From Antedon mediterranea (Eukaryota; Echinodermata; Crinoidea; Comatulida; Antedonidae): a stretch of DNA of 64,000 bases. The translations under genes were made by a program, and so were the position numbers. The notes beneath the pieces were generated by a model. It saw nothing but the letters and a program-made list of their open reading frames with translations. It was not told the DNA's origin and did not search any database. The stretch lies in the NCBI RefSeq assembly GCF_964355755.1, contig NC_092673.1:14081001-14145000 (forward strand). The letters run 5' to 3'. This document shows, in pieces, positions 24,753-37,026 of the stretch (position 1 is the first letter of the stretch; every line of letters begins with the position of its first letter).

Positions 24753-25716
24753 TTACAATATTTTCTTACCAGTTGCAATCTTATGTAACTGTAATCTCAT
24801 TTCTGGATTGCTAACAAGAATAAAGTTCCATGACGGGAAATTATGAAACTTTACAACTGCCCCCTGGTGCTTACACGGCCCTACTGGGCAAGTGCAATGT
24901 CCAACATCCATGTTAATGTAGTAAATATTTGATCCACTTCTGACTTCAAAATCAGATGCTGTAACAAATTGATAGTCAAATTGGGCTTTAGTCTCCTCCT
25001 TCAAGGTACTGTATTAAAAATACTACACTAAAGATCTAAATATTTATGTAACAAAAATTATATTATCTATGTTAAGCTTAATTTTTGTTTAGTTGCTGTT
25101 GTGTTCTGAATGAATCTAAAACATGGTGATATTTTCTTTTGTTATGTTCTTTTTCCTTGGTATGAATCGCTACGTCAATTCACCCATTGGCAATGTCGAT
25201 TAGGTGCTGTTTGTACGTTGGAGGATCTACAGGACCCTTATTGTTGCCTCCACAAAGTTATTGGTATTGTTGCCACACGTAATTAGATCTTTACGCATAC
25301 ACAATTCCCAGGCTTCAATTCGTTCCATGTATGCCTTCAAGTGCTTCTTAAATTTCCTGAATGGAAAAGTTAATGTAAAATTGTAAGCTATGTAAATTCC
25401 ACAATATTACTTTAATAATGCTACCAATAACTTACTCTGATATCGACATATCCGCAGTTGCACATTCATATATTTTCATAATTTCTGTTTCATCTTCAGC
25501 ATGCATGACGTTTTTCAGTCTCTTGTCTTGAACTATGTTGTTCTTCCCATTCCATAGCCATTTCCGTGTCGCCTGCAATATGTGAAAGATGCATAGCATA
25601 GTCGTTGCTTCTGGAAATTCTTTTCTTAAGGCGTTTTGCTCTGCGGCACAATCATTTGTCATGGATATCTGTGGTCTTCTAATTTCTTGTCCACCAAAAG
25701 ACCACCACCACCACAC
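24753..25716 (-). pseudogene. Mutator-like (MULE) transposase with SWIM zinc finger, spliced remnant
   Basis: Minus-strand exons. 25716-25436 reads MTNDCAAEQNALRKEFPEA, then LCIFHILQATRKWLWNGKN, and ends at a GTAAGT donor. 25356 to about 25236, after ATTCAG, joins in phase and reads AYMERIEAWELCMRKDLITC and GNNTNNFVEATIR. 25004-24753 carries the SWIM finger HCTCPVGPCKHQGAVV (C-x-C ... C-x-H). This is the order expected for the back half of MULE transposases: end of the DDE domain, a helical linker, then SWIM. MULE transposases excise and insert Mutator elements. The N-terminal FAR1 and WRKY-like part and the first catalytic Asp are missing here. Confidence 0.65.
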
Positions 25717-25728
25717 ATATTAAATGCA

Positions 25729-26270
25729 TTATTTATATATTCTGACGGAGCTAGTTGTTGTTTTGCTGGTTTTGAGTTGAAATACAAGATGATGCGAAAG
25801 GGAACTAGCACCGATACTTTTGAGGTATTTAAAGGTATATACTAATACTATTGTCCAATTGTATCTGTTGAGAGTGTTAAGCTGGACGTGCATGCTATCC
25901 CCTCCCTGCTCTCCATGGAACCCCAATCCAAACTTCCACCTCCTGATCCATTCACACACATGCTCTTCAAGAATGCGCATCTTGGGTGGCTCCGTGTCTT
26001 GTCAGATTCTTCAGAGTCAAAACAATTTATGATTCTCTCAGTTCCACTGTTATCATCTAATAACATGAAGACACTAAAAGTAGTCTTGCAGTTGGTCAAT
26101 TGAATTGTGAATGTCGTCTGCCTTGTATTCCCGGTCTTTGATCTTGTTTGTCATTTCAACATGCTTTAAGAATGTCCTTAAAATGATGTTATCCAGTCGC
26201 TGACAAGCTGCCTCAAGACTGTTGAAATGCTTTAAATATAAGCCTAGGCTTGTATGTAAGCCAGGAGGAC
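25729..26270 (-). pseudogene. EQGGESIH-family repeat gene, copy B fragment
   Basis: The minus-strand frame contains MRILEEHVCEWIRRWKFGLG followed by FHGEQGGDSMHVQLNTLNR, clearly homologous to copy A. Upstream, in other frames, NSLEAACQRLDNIILRTFLK and ILRTFLKHVEMTNKIKDREY extend it. The two copies lie 2 kb apart in the same orientation, separated by the MULE remnant, and differ substantially, so they are old separate insertions rather than a recent duplication. Confidence 0.4.
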
Positions 26271-26565
26271 ATGTAAGCTTTTAGAAAATTATGTTTTAAT
26301 ACCTTACAGTATATTAAAGGGCTTGATATTACATTGTTGTAATTCTTGGCTTTTGTTTGTTTACCGTTTGCACCTGTTAAGCCATAAATACGAGCCAGAT
26401 ACTCGTAGTCTCCAAATACAAATACTTTGACTTGTTTCGCCTTATTAAAAAATGAAGCCAGTTAATAATTTGTCCAATTTACACAAATATATATTTATAT
26501 TTTGAAAATTGTATTTGCAATATTTTGATATTTATTTGATTCGCTGTTAAGTTCAGTAATTCATT

Positions 26566-27422
26566 TAACGCCCGTATTCTTAAACCGGACTTTAGTCGTA
26601 GTTCGAAGTTCGACTTAAAAAAGTCGTAGTTCGAGCTATTACTTCAAATTCGATTAAAAAACGAAGTAGTTGAAGTTTGCAGTTTGACTTAATGAAGTTG
26701 AGCTTTTAGTCGAGTTGCACACGTCTGGGTAACAAAGGCTATACATTGGCCAATGACAAGAGAGTATTTGAGGAGCAGACGAAATTTTTTACGCATCAGG
26801 ACTATATACATGAAAAATAATTTTAATCGTTAATTATTAGAACAAGATCAGTATTAATTTAACAGTGAAGTATATTTGATTAACAACAAACAAAATCTTC
26901 AAACTATATTTAGGAACCATGGCGGTACGGTAACTTTTATATTTTCTAGGCCCCCAACAAAATATGATCGCGACGAACCACGCACTTTATAGCGTGACAA
27001 GAAAGCGCTGGCCCCCTAAACATTCCATCGCGTGGTGAATTTCCGCATCTGCCATTGTCGCTATGACGTGACGTAGTTCAAGTCGGACTTGCCCGAAGAA
27101 AATAATGTAATTTGTATACAGTTGTAAATAAAGATGATTTTCATTATTATAACATATACCAATGTATATTTAATTAAGCAAATATAAAAATAGATATTTC
27201 ATTCTTCAATATCAGGCCAATATAACAACTCAATGACTGTTACGTTTTTCATAAACATCGTTTAAAAACCATTTAGTCGACCATTTAGCCTGCCCCCTCC
27301 AGGACTAAAAAAATCGATCAAAATCCGTCTCAATTTAGTCGAGGTTGGCCTGAATTAGTCGGCGATTTTTTTAGTTTTAGCTCGAACTACGACTAAATTC
27401 CGGTTTAAGAATACGGGCGTAA
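26566..27422. mobile_element. Second TAA-flanked inverted-repeat element (Harbinger-like MITE)
   Basis: The ends 26569-26610 and 27375-27419 are inverted repeats starting CGCCCGTATTCTTAAACCGG, flanked by TAA at 26566-26568 and 27420-27422. The element is 851 bp and has no open frame. Inside are further related words (CGAACTACGACTAAA, GTCGACC). Terminal sequence differs from the element at 1150-2933, so it is a different family, although both show a 3-bp TAA duplication as in PIF/Harbinger. Confidence 0.7.
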
Positions 27423-27739
27423 GTCTACTTTTCTAGTTTATTATATTGCTGGCAGATTTTGTGGTTTATACTAGCAACATAAACCCAAGCTATTTTTGTT
27501 TAATTATAGTATCCCCTGTGTCATTGCATGAATGTGCCATAGGGACGTATTCAAAAATTAGGTTGTTGTCAATAATGGTGTTTTTTTGTTGCCTCATCTT
27601 CGCCTCGCACTCACACACACAAATTTTTTAGTCGGCTTAAAATAAAAAAATAATAAAACATTAAAAACTATAAAGTTGAGGGTATATTAATATGATATTT
27701 TTAGTGTAAACCAGTATAACTTTTTTACATTAGGTTTCA

Positions 27740-28175
27740 AGACTTTCGTCTAGCCTAGGGGACCAGTCATCAGGAGTTGATCGTAAATATGTGAAAGTTG
27801 GTGCACGCCTTTGTCGCTATTCATCATTTTATCTTGTTTCCATATGCTAATAGATTCTTTAATTTATGTTTGAGCCAAACTTGTTGTTTGTGTGATACGT
27901 CTATATTATTCGAGTTAGGTATATGATTATGCATGGTCATATGGTCTGTGATCGCTGATTTATTTAACGTCGAGGAAGAAACTTTCCACGATGCGTGTGT
28001 CTGTATGCTGTGTGTGTTGTCATCAACATCTATCTTTCTTATGTTCTTTTAATTGATATTAATAAGTGCCCTAGGGCACTCGTTTCTCCAACATATACCA
28101 TTTCACAATTGGTACATCCTACTTCGTATACAACACTGTAGGAATAGCAATTCGTTTGAATCCATTTCCTTTCGT
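27740..28175 (-). pseudogene. Penelope-like element C-terminus (GIY-YIG endonuclease)
   Basis: On the minus strand, CTNCEMVYVGET is the Cys-x-x-Cys plus GIY-YIG start found in Penelope-like elements. Later come DHMTMHNHIPNSNNIDV and VWLKHKLKESISIWKQDKMM, ending NSDKGVHQLSHIYDQLL. The order and the closing 'IKE+I.I ... MN.D.G..L...W..+L' pattern fit the end of the Penelope ORF, whose endonuclease cuts the target for reverse transcription. At least two frame changes and stops lie between the segments, and no RT domain is left upstream within the recognisable part. Confidence 0.65.
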
Positions 28176-28397
28176 ATCAACGTAAGGTTGGATGGGTTAT
28201 ACGGATTCTCAATTGCGTGCTGCCAACCCTAAATCGAATTGTTGGTACGCGGCAGCTCATTCTGTACCAACCATGTACATCCATAATTGTATCGGGAATA
28301 GTGGTTGGCATCGGCTTCCCCCTTGTAAAATCCCCAACCATGTGGTTCAAAGTACGCAAGGAAATCACCAAGTACATCATCTGGATCTAATGAAATC

Positions 28398-29220
28398 ATG
28401 AGTTCCTCAAGCACCATCAGCGAAATTGAAAGAACAAAAGCAACAACATTTCTTGGCATTTTTATTGACGAATACTTATCTTTTAGTTCTCATATTAATA
28501 CAATTTCATTAAAACTATCAAGAGTGGTCGGTGTCCTCAATAAACTTAAACATGCCTTGCCTTCTTCCGTATTACTATTAATTTATAAATCACTTTTTTT
28601 GCCACATTTAATTTATGGTATAACCGTTTGGGGTTTTACTTCAAAAATTAATTTAAACCGTATTTATATTTTGCAAAAAAGAGTTTTATTAAGATCAGTT
28701 TATAATGTACATTACCTCCACCATTCTGCTCCTCTTTTTGTCTTATCTAATACACTTAATATTTACGACTTACTTACAAAAAATGTTGCTTTATTTATGT
28801 TTAAATTCAAACATAATCAACTGCCCAGAATTTTTGATACTTATTTTCAAACATTTAGTTCAATTCATAATTATAATACCAGAAATAAATTAGATTATGC
28901 TTATGATTGTTTTAATACGGAGGTTGGCAAGCATGATATATCTTTTCAAGGACCACAAATATGGAATTCTTTACCTGAAGAACTCTTAAGTTAAATTATA
29001 ACTGCATTTGTTAAGTTAAATGTCTTTTTTGTTCATTATCATATAATTATATATATTTCTTACCTTACCTTAATTTTAAATATGTTGCCTGAACCCCACA
29101 TTTTAAAGCTTAAGCTTCCAGTGGGGTACCCTTTTTCTCATTTATTATCTATTATTTCTAGAAAATGTAACTGTATTTTGTTTTTATTTGAGAAATAAAA
29201 TTGAATTGATTGATTGATTA
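28398..29220 (+). pseudogene. 5'-truncated LINE (CR1/L2-like): end of reverse transcriptase plus 3' tail
   Basis: An open frame of 198 codons (28398-28994) covers the region after the RT active site: KATTFLGIFIDEYLSFSSHI (the 'K.LG+.+D..L.+..H+' block), LLLIYKSLFLPHLIYGITVW, and near the end SFQGPQIWNSLPEEL. This is the thumb and C-terminal region of CR1/L2/Jockey-type LINEs. The 3' UTR ends in a short tandem tail, (TGAT)n with TTGATTGATTGATTA at about 29205-29220, as CR1/L2 elements have instead of poly-A. The palm domain and endonuclease are absent, so it is a typical dead 5' truncation. Confidence 0.7.
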
Positions 29221-29499
29221 AAAAAAGAACAAAAAAAAAACAAACAAACATCATTAACTATATCTTGTGGCAGAAACGCAAGTGCTTGGATTTTCCTAAA
29301 AACCAGTAAAGTATTTTCTGCATTCTCAGTATATCAATGTTGGAGTCGTAGCTGTAGCGTAGATTCGATCATGTGTTTCCTGATCTTTATTCCACGAGAG
29401 GGTATACACAAGCTGGGCTGTGCATTTTCCATCTACAAAAGTGTGTATTATTGATGACCTGGGGCAATGTCGAATGTTTAAATTTAAATTGTGATGATC

Positions 29500-30223
29500 A
29501 CACCATTATGCTTCCAGAGTCTGAAGATTCTCAGTCAGTCGCATGCACTTGTCAAAATAAGATGTCCGCTGAATAGAGCTCCTGGTCTATTGTTTGTTAT
29601 GCTATCTTTGCTTAGCAGTGGCACGTGAGTGGTACTGAAGAGGATTTTGCACACTACGTTGCAGGAATTCTGATTTATGACCTTCCACGCTAACAAATTG
29701 TTTTCTATTTGATAAGTAACTTCTGTCAATTGATTATTAAATAATTCGATTTTAGATTGAGGTGGTCTTTAAATGACTCCAACTGAAATACATTTGCCAT
29801 CAGTTACGATATCTATAAATAAGGATTCAGCTTCAGTTTATTATTTTTAAAAGGGGTTCTGTAGTTCCAAGTGTTTTCCTCTCTGAGAATTTTGCATAAA
29901 GTTCTAAAACAATGTGATCAATAAATGGGATTGCAGTGTTCACAGATAATACTGCAAAGGGCCATTTGAATCTGCGTTATCACGTTGAGTTTCTTAGCTA
30001 CCCTTGGTGTTTTTGTTCAGTACCTTCTAATTCCTCTGTACTCCAACTCTACTTCTTTGATCATTGATACAATTACCTTTCTCAGCAAGGTACCTACAAG
30101 GTGAAAACCTTCGTTATTATGCATACCATGAGTGATTGTTCCTGTCTTACAATATATACATGCCTGAAAGTAAGTGCTGATATGCCTTGTGTCGCTCTGC
30201 CCACCTTGTCTTACACAGGTCAT
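29500..30223 (-). pseudogene. hAT transposase C-terminal fragment (ZMYM1-like)
   Basis: One minus-strand frame carries VNTAIPFIDHIVLELYAKFS (about 29880-29960), matching the conserved 'N.AIPF+DH+..EL..RFS' block of hAT transposases of the ZMYM1 / P52rIPK type. Upstream, 30017-30223 reads IKEVELEYRGIRRY and, after a frame change, ETQRDNADSNGP, as expected in the linker preceding that block. Downstream pieces (29535-29729) fit the dimerisation region only weakly. Frame changes near 30010 and 29980 inactivate it. Confidence 0.45.
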
Positions 30224-30602
30224 GATAGGGGATTGTAGGTTGTAATAATGTTAGTAAGAAGGGCATCATGCTTGTTTTAGGAGCAAAAGACAAAGTAGCA
30301 ATGACACAATTATTCGGAGATGAAGATGCGATTTAAAGACATCCATACAAATATTACAAGAAGAAGCATTTAATTCAATCTTTAATTTTGTTAGGGGTGG
30401 TGTTTTTCTCATGCAGGAGAAAAGGGTGCTATTGGGTATTTAAGCCGTAGAGAGTAAGTACGGGAAAAAATATATTCCAAAAAGAGTGTATAGTCCAGTA
30501 GCATAGTCATGTCGTCATGTCGTCGTGTCATGGAAACCAAGATTCAATAGGGTCAACTATTAATATGATAGTTGAATGTTTTGCAATTTGTTTAAAAGAG
30601 CT
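30224..30602. other. Short spacer before the tandem array
   Basis: AT-rich; no gene or element end seen. GTCATGTCGTCATGTCGTCGTGTCATG near 30507-30533 is a small local repeat. Confidence 0.35.
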
Positions 30603-33600
30603 AATTCCATTTATTCATGTTAAGAAAAATTATAAAATACATCTTTGTTTACATTGCCTAAATGGCCCGATAACATCTGTGGGGACTGTTATTACTGTAT
30701 TTCAGTAATGTTTTTTCTTTAATTCTCTACCTTCTTGCATGTAGACAAGGACTTAATAAAAGTTGGGGTGTGCATCATAAAAAAAATGAATAATAATAAA
30801 ATAAAAGAAAAAAAAAGTTTACTAATATGGTGAATACCTTACTGGTGGCCGACTTATTCTTCTCGATTGAGTTCTGCACACTGCAGCTGCTACAGCAGGC
30901 ACGGCCGCCACATCCGGCACCGCCACGTCAGGAGGCACCATTACCGGCACTGCTGGAGCAACAGGCACGGCCGCTGCCACAGCTGTAAGCCCACCATCAT
31001 CGAATTTTGGACTTGGAATGCTCAGCATATCAAAATGCCCACCTGCCATGCACATCTGATGCCAATTCGCTGCTGCCCTCCATGTTTCTGTCTCTGCATT
31101 GTAAGGTGGACAATTAGGAGGTGGGCGAAACACACATTCAGACGATGAACAAGAAGGTGAAAATGGTGGAGTGGTGCATTGTCGTGGACATCTTCGCTGA
31201 GGCGGTGTATGATGTTGTGGCGGTGAATGCTGTTTTCTTGGTGGGAATTGTTGTAGTCTGCGTAATCTAATGAAGCGTTCACGTTGTCATTGTTATCTCG
31301 TGCGTCTTAACTGTATTCTGTCTGATCGTTTTGTGGTCTGGGTGGTGAATGATGTCGTGGTGGTATTGACACACGTAGCGGGGAGCGATGACAACCTCTT
31401 GCAGTTCGGCCATAAGGATGAAACCGGCGACATTCCCGTTGTCGAAATACTACCTACTCATCTATCCGGACAACTCTACCGTAGGGACGGTAAAAACCGC
31501 CCCTGATGAAGGTAAACGCCTTGTTTAGCAATCTGTTAAAAATAGAAACAAAATATAATAATAAATGAGTGAAACAAATTAAACTTTAATCAATATGGTC
31601 CGTTTTTATATGAAATTGGTCCAGATTCTATTAATGTGTGTCACATATCAATATCCTATCAAATTCAAAGTGGGAGAAACAGTCTCTGTAAATTTTTCAA
31701 AAACACATTTTCTTAAATATTGAATATATTTGGCACTTTTATACAAATCAGAAATAATAAATGTACTTAAAGTTTCAACCCAATTTTGTTGAAAAATAAT
31801 CGAAAACACAAGGTTTTAATTCCATTTATTCATAAGAAAAATTATAAAATACATCTGTGTTTACATTGCCTAAATGGCCCGATAACATCTGTGGGGACTG
31901 TTATTACTGTATTTCAGTAATGTTTTTTTCTTTAATTATCTACCTTCTTGCATGTAGACAAGGACTTAATAAAAGTTGGGGTGTGCATCATAAAAAAAAT
32001 GAATAATAATAAAATAAAAGAAAAAAAAGTTACTAATATGGTGAATACCTTACTGGTGGCCGACTTATTCTTCTCGATTGAGTTCTGTACACTGCAGCTG
32101 CTACAGCAGGCACGGCCGCCACATCCGGCACCGCCACGTCGGGCACCATTACCGGCACTGCTGGAGCAACAGACACGGCCGCTGCCACAGCTGCAAGCCC
32201 ACCATCATCGGATTTGGACTTTGAATGCTCAGCATATCAAAATGCCCACCTGCCATGCACATCTGATGCCAATTCTCTGCTGCCCTCCATGTTTCTGTCT
32301 CTGCATTGTAAGGTGGACAATTAGGAGGTGGGAGAAACACACATTCAGACGATGAACAAGAAGGTGAAAATGGTGGAGTGGTGCATTGTCGTGGACATCT
32401 TCGCTGAGGCGGTGTATGATGTTGTGGCGGTGAATGCTGTTGTCTTGGTGGGGATTGTTGTAGTCTGCGTAATCTAATGAAGCGTTCACGTTGTCATTGT
32501 TATCTCGTGCGTCTTAACTGTATTCTGTCTGATCGTTTTGTGGTCTGGGTGGTGAATGATGTCGTGGTGGTATTGACACACGTAGCGGGGAGCGATGACA
32601 ACCTCTTGCAGTTCGGCCATAAGGATGAAGCCGGCGACATTCCCGTTGTCGAAATACTACCTCCTCATCTATCCGGACAACTCTACCGTAGGGACGCTAA
32701 ATACCGCCCCTGATGAAGGTAAACGCCTCGTTTAGCAATCTGTTAAAAATAGAAACAAAATATAATAATAAATGAGTGAAACAAATTAAACTTTAATCAA
32801 TATGGTCCGTTTTTATATAAAATTGGTCCAGATTCTATTAATGTGTGTCACATATCAATATCCTATCAAATTCAAAGTAGGAGAAACAGTCTCTGTAAAT
32901 TTTTCAAAAACACATTTTCTTAAATATTGAATATATTTGGCACTTTTATACAAATCAGAAATAATAAATGTACTTAAAGTTTCAAATTCCAAATCACCTT
33001 ATTATCCTAATAACCCAATTTTGTTGAAAAATAATCGAAAACACAAGGTTTTAATTCCATTTATTCATGGTAAGAAAAATTATAAAATACATCTGTGTTT
33101 ACATTGCCTAAATGGCCCGATAACATCTGTGGGGACTGTTATTACTGTATTTCAGTAATGTTTTTTTCTTTAATTATCTACCTTCTTGCATGTAGACAAG
33201 GACTTAATAAAAGTTGGGGTGTGCATCATAAAAAAAATGAATAATAATAAAATAAAAGAAAAAAAAAGTTTACTAATATGGTGAATACCTTACTGGTGGC
33301 CGACTTATTCTTCTCGATTGAGTTCTGTACACTGCAGCTGCTACAGCAGGCACGGCCGCCACATCCGGCACCGCCACGTCAGGCACCATTACCGGCACTG
33401 CTGGAGCAACAGGCACGGCCGCTGCCACAGCTGCAAGCCCACCATCATCGGATTTGGACTTTGAATGCTCAGCATATCAAAATGCCCACCTGCCATGCAC
33501 ATCTGATGCCAATTCTCTGCTGCCCTCCATGTTTCTGTCTCTGCATTGTAAGGTGGACAATTAGGAGGTGGGAGAAACACACATTCAGACGATGAACAAG

Positions 33601-36600
33601 AAGGTGAAAATGGTGGAGTGGTGCATTGTCGTGGACATCTTCGCTGAGGCGGTGTATGATGTTGTGGCGGTGAATGCTGTTGTCTTTGTGGGGATTGTTG
33701 TAGTCTGCGTAATCTAATGAAGCGTTCACGTTGTCATTGTTATCTCGTGCGTCTTAACTGTATTCTGTCTGATCGTTTTGTGGTCTGGGTGGTGAATGAT
33801 GTCTTGGTGGTATTGACACACGTAGCGGGGAGCGATGACAACCTCTTGCAGTTCGGCCATAAGGATGAAACCGGCGACATTCCCGTTGTCGAAATACTAC
33901 CTCCTCATCTATCCGGAAAACTCTACCGTAGGGACGGTAAATACCGCCCCATATGAAGGTAAACGCCTCGTTTAGCAATCTGTTAAAAATAGAAACAAAA
34001 TATAATAATAAATGAGTGAAACAAATTAAACTTTAATCAATATGGTCCGTTTTTATATGAAATTGGTCCAGATTCTATTAATGTGTGTCACATATCAATA
34101 TCCTATCAAATTCAAAGTGGGAGAAACAGTCTCTGTAAATTTTTCAAAAACACATTTTCTTAAATATTGAATATATTTGGCACTTTTATACAAATCAGAA
34201 ATAATAAATGTACTTAAAGTTTCAAATTCCAAATCACCTTATTATCCTAATAACCCAATTTTGTTGAAAAATAATCGAAAACACAAGGTTTTAATTCCAT
34301 TTATTCATGGTAAGAAAAATTATAAAATACATCTGTGTTTACATTGCCTAAATGGCCCGATAACATCTGTGGGGACTGTTATTACTGTATTTCAGTAATG
34401 TTTTTTTCTTTAATTATCTACCTTCTTGCATGTAGACAAGGACTTAATAAAAGTTGGGGTGTGCATCATAAAAAAAATGAATAATAATAAAATAAAAGAA
34501 AAAAAAAGTTTACTAATATGGTGAATACCTTACTGGTGGCTGACTTATTCTTCTCGATTGAGTTCTGTACACTGCAGCTGCTACAGCAGGCACGGCCGCC
34601 ACATCCGGCACCATTACCGGCACTGCTGAAGCAACAGGCACGGCCGCTCCCACAGCTGCAAGCCCACCATCATCGGATTTGGACTTTGAATGCTCAGCAT
34701 ATCAAAATGCCCACCTGCCATGCACATCTGATGCCAATTCTCTGCTGCCCTCCATGTTTCTGTCTCTGCATTGTAAGGTGGACAATTAGGAGGTGGGAGA
34801 AACACACATTCAGACGATGAACAAGAAGGTGAAAATGGTGGAGTGGTGCATTGTCGTGGACATCTTCGCTGAGGCGGTGTATGATGTTGTGGCGGTGAAT
34901 GCTGTTGTCTTGGTAGGGATTGTTGTAGTCTGCGTAATCTAATGAAGCGTTCACGTTGTCATTGTTATCTCATGCGTCTTAACTGTATTCTGTCTGATCG
35001 TTTTGTGGTCTGGGTGGTGAATGATGTCTTGGTGGTATTGACACACGTAGCGGGGAGCGATGACAACCTCTTGCAGTTCGGCCATAAGGATGAAACCGGT
35101 GACATTCCCGTTGTCGAAATACTACCTCCTCATCTATCCGGAAAACTCTACCGTAGGGACGGTAAATACCGCCCCTGATGAAGGTAAACGCCTCGTTTAG
35201 CAATCTGTTAAAAATAGAAACAAAATATAATAATAAATGAGTGAAACAAATTAAACTTTAATCAATATGGTCCGTTTTTATATGAAATTGGTCCAGATTC
35301 TATTAATGTGTGTCACAAATCAATATCCTACCAAATTCAAAGTGGGAGAAACAGTCTCTGTAAATTTTTCAAAAACACATTTTCTTAAATATTGAATATA
35401 TTTGGCACTTTTATACAAATCAGAAATAATAAATGTACTTAAAGTTTCAACCCAATTTTGTTGAAAAATAATCGAAAACACAAGGTTTTAATTCCATTTA
35501 TTCATAAGAAAAATTATAAAATACATCTGTGTTTACATTGCCTAAATGGCCCGATAACATCTGTGGGGACTGTTATTACTGTATTTCAGTAATGTTTTTT
35601 TCTTTAATTCTCTACCTTCTTGCATGTAGACAAGGACTTAATAAAAGTTGGGGTGTGCATCATAAAAAAAATGAATAATAATAAAATAAAAGAAAAAAAA
35701 GTTTACTAATATGGTGAATACCTTACTGGTGGCCGACTTATTCTTCTCGATTGAGTTCTGTACACTGCAGCTGCTACAGCAGGCATGGCCGCCACATCCG
35801 GCACCGCCACGTCGAGCACCATTACCGGCACTGCTGGAGCAACAGGCATGGCCGCTGCCACAGCTGCAAGCCCACCATCATCGGATTTGGACTTTGAATG
35901 CTCAGCATATCAAAATGCCCACCTGCCATGCACATCTGATGCCAATTCTCTGCTGCCCTCCATGTTTCTGTCTCTGCATTGTAAGGTGGACAATTAGGAG
36001 GTGGGAGAAACACACATTCAGACGATGAACAAGAAGGTGAAAATGGTGGAGTGGTGCATTGTCGTGGACATCTTCGCTGAGGCGGTGTATGATGTTGTGG
36101 CGGTGAATGCTGTTGTCTTGGTGGGGATTGTTGTAGTCTGCGTAATCTAATGAAGCGTTCACGTTGTCATTGTTATCTCGTGCGTCTTAACTGTATTCTG
36201 TCTGATCGTTTTGTGGTCTGGGTGGTGAATGATGTCGTGGTGGTATTGACACACGTAGCGGGGAGCGATGACAACCTCTTGCAGTTCGGCCATAAGGATG
36301 AAACCGGCGACATTCCCGTTGTCGAAATACTACCTCCTCATCTATCCGGAAAACTCTACCGTAGGGACGGTAAATACCGCCCCTGATGAAGGTAAACGCC
36401 TCGTTTAGCAATCTGATAAAAATAGAAACAAAATATAATAATAAATGAGTGAAACAAATTAAACTTTAATCAATATGGTCCGTTTTTATATGAAATTGGT
36501 CCAGATTCTATTAATGTGTGTCACATATCAATATCCTATCAAATTCAAAGTGGGAGAAACAGTCTCTGTAAATTTTTCAAAAACACATTTTCTTAAATAT

Positions 36601-37026
36601 TGAATATATTTGGCACTTTTATACAAATCAGAAATAATAAATGTACTTAAAGTTTCAAATTCCAAATCACCTTATTATCCTAATAACCCAATTTTGTTGA
36701 AAAATAATCGAAAACACAAGGTTTTAATTCCATTTATTCATGATAAGAAAAATTATAAAATACATCTGTGTTTACATTGCCTAAATGGCCCGATAACATC
36801 TGTGGGGACTGTTATTACTGTATTTCAGTAATGTTTTTTTCTTTAATTATCTACCTTCTTGCATGTAGACAAGGACTTAATAAAAGTTGGGGTGTGCATC
36901 ATAAAAAAAATGAAAAAATGAATAATAATAAAATAAAGGAAAAAAAAAGTTTACTATTTATGGTGAATACCTTACTGGTGGCCGACTTATTCTTCTCGAT
37001 TGAGTTCTGTACACTGCAGCTGCTAC
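30603..37026. repeat. Tandem array of a 1.20-1.24 kb unit, five full copies and one partial
   Basis: Unit starts, marked by TTAATTCCATTTATTCAT, are at about 30603, 31818, 33052, 34292, 35491 and 36723. The sixth copy stops at about 37026, where it meets the pogo remnant. Copies are very similar, differing by substitutions and a few small gaps. Units 2, 3 and 5 contain about 34 bases (near TTCCAAATCACC) that units 1 and 4 lack. Each unit carries a GC-richer coding-like block on the minus strand and an AT-rich block with poly-A runs. High similarity implies recent amplification or homogenisation. Confidence 0.85.
34979..35217 (-). other. Repeated exon-like block in each tandem unit (gag-like?)
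   Basis: In every unit a minus-strand open frame follows a good acceptor (TTTCTATTTTTAACAG, here about 35204-35219). It contains GGIYRPYGRVFRIDEEVV, then a Cys/His segment CRRFHPYGRTARGCHRSPL, and closes with a Pro/Arg-rich tail. The C-x3-H-x8-C spacing faintly recalls the 'C.YH..FG..A..C' box at the end of some retroelement gag proteins. Equivalent blocks lie at about 31300-31530, 32500-32740, 33754-33978 and 36187-36411. A second frame further along each unit is Pro/Ala-rich (FRPPPNCPPYNAETETWRAA in unit 1) and is shifted by an indel between unit 1 and the others. Function unknown; coding status unproven. Confidence 0.35.

Noticed and set aside
31022-31282. His-rich minus-strand frame repeated in all tandem units
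   Set aside because: Overlaps a Pro/Arg-rich frame with more protein-like content; the repetition comes from the tandem array and is not independent evidence.
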